The translations under genes and the position numbers were made by a program. From Slackia exigua ATCC 700122 (GTDB lineage Bacteria > Actinomycetota > Coriobacteriia > Coriobacteriales > Eggerthellaceae), in contig NZ_GG700630.1 in the NCBI RefSeq assembly GCF_000162875.1, forward strand, positions 1,220,968 through 1,284,967: DNA of 64,000 bases, read 5' to 3'. The notes below the pieces were generated by a model, which saw only the letters and a list, made by a program, of their open reading frames with translations, did no database searches and was not told the origin of the DNA. Every line of letters starts with the position of its first letter. The stretch's first letter is position 1. Below, piece after piece: positions 63,495-64,000 of the stretch.

Positions 63495-64000
63495 ATGGCG
63501 CTTTTCGACTGCAAAGACGTAACGTTCCGCTATGCGGGAACCCGAGAGGCAAATCCCACGCTGAGTGGGGTTTGCCTCTCTATCCCGCACGGTTGCGTCT
63601 TCGGGATAATCGGGCCGAACGGATCGGGCAAATCCACGTTCTTGAAATGCCTGTACCGTTCCATGAACCCGACATCCGGTGATATCGTGTTCATGGACGA
63701 TGCGCTGAGCAGCTACTCCACGAAGCGGCTGGCAAAACGGATGGCCGTCGTGGTGCAGACGGAATCTGCATCGATCCCGCTGACGATTCGCGAGTATGTG
63801 CGCCTTGGGCGCGCGGTGTATCGCAACGTGTTCGAAGGCTTCACCGCAAAGGATGAGTCTATTGTGGATGAGGCTCTTGCTGAGCTGGGGATAGAAGAAA
63901 TACAGAACCGTCCGATCACAGGGATAAGCGGCGGCGAATACCAGCGCACTATGTTAGCACGAGCCCTAGCTCAGCAAACCGATGTCCTTCTTCTAGACGA
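63495..64000 (+). CDS. ABC transporter ATP-binding protein, 3' end cut by the window
   Basis: Starts at ATG 63495, 6 nt after the binding protein gene, and runs off the window without a stop. The visible 168 codons have Walker A IGPNGSGKSTFL, Q-loop VVVQTES, signature ISGGEYQR and the beginning of Walker B (VLLLDE). It energises the Fec-type importer. A long inverted repeat lies in the coding sequence at 63533-63589. Confidence 0.93.
   Translation, partial: MALFDCKDVTFRYAGTREANPTLSGVCLSIPHGCVFGIIGPNGSGKSTFLKCLYRSMNPTSGDIVFMDDALSSYSTKRLAKRMAVVVQTESASIPLTIREYVRLGRAVYRNVFEGFTAKDESIVDEALAELGIEEIQNRPITGISGGEYQRTMLARALAQQTDVLLLD

Overview
The window looks like chromosomal DNA from near the replication origin of a GC-rich actinobacterium of the class Coriobacteriia, most likely Eggerthellaceae. 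The evidence is indirect: gyrB-gyrA at the left edge with a perfect ParB-binding parS site 4 kb beyond gyrA; the actinobacterial fhaA-fhaB-pstP-rodA/pbpA-pknB cell-wall signalling operon; a LuxR regulator with a polytopic membrane sensor divergent from a Tat-exported flavin reductase, a pairing common in Eggerthellaceae; and an NRAMP-related magnesium transporter of the type studied in Eggerthella lenta. The species cannot be named from this sequence. I see no phage, IS element, CRISPR array or rRNA.

Layout. 0-5.3 kb: gyrB, gyrA, a palindromic bidirectional terminator and 5-formyltetrahydrofolate cyclo-ligase. 5.3-8.7 kb: a possible structured RNA, tRNA-Arg(ACG), a MgtE_N/CBS protein overlapping an NRMT-type Mg2+ transporter, then parS. 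8.8-16.5 kb: citrate synthase, an aminotransferase, a divergent M20 deacetylase, and lysA-dapA-dapB-dapH behind a lysine riboswitch; this is the acetylase branch of diaminopimelate/lysine synthesis. 16.5-23.8 kb: tRNA-Ser(TGA), the LuxR/flavin reductase pair, tadA-ispE, an M20 hydrolase and tRNA-Ser(GCT). 23.9-30.1 kb: a second lysine riboswitch heading nhaC-purE-iorA-iorB-paaK. 30.3-35.6 kb: a dGTPase-like HD protein, galE, tRNA-Arg(CCT), folE-HD-folB and an EamA transporter.

35.7-42.7 kb holds a catabolic island: a PucR regulator, an SSS symporter, an ornithine carbamoyltransferase, an APC permease and a Cys-dependent guanidino-group hydrolase. It ends in a strong terminator and is flanked by two paralogous EamA transporters. 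It probably imports a guanidino amino acid and converts it through citrulline to ornithine and carbamoyl phosphate. 42.9-53.6 kb is peptidoglycan and Ser/Thr-kinase signalling, including a natural RodA-PBP fusion and a second, divergent polytopic kinase. 53.8-57.6 kb: ferrochelatase, an MFS exporter, and a TPP-riboswitch-controlled CytX. 57.7-64 kb: a heterodimeric ABC exporter and a Fec-type ABC importer (its ATPase is cut by the window end), both preceded by the same TTAG-N6-CTAA palindrome, which suggests one metal- or siderophore-responsive regulon.

The best candidates for under-described biology are the MgtE_N/CBS-NRMT pair, the PucR guanidino island, the shared palindrome of the ABC cluster, the lysine-riboswitch operon that includes purE-iorAB-paaK, and the HD protein inside the folate operon.
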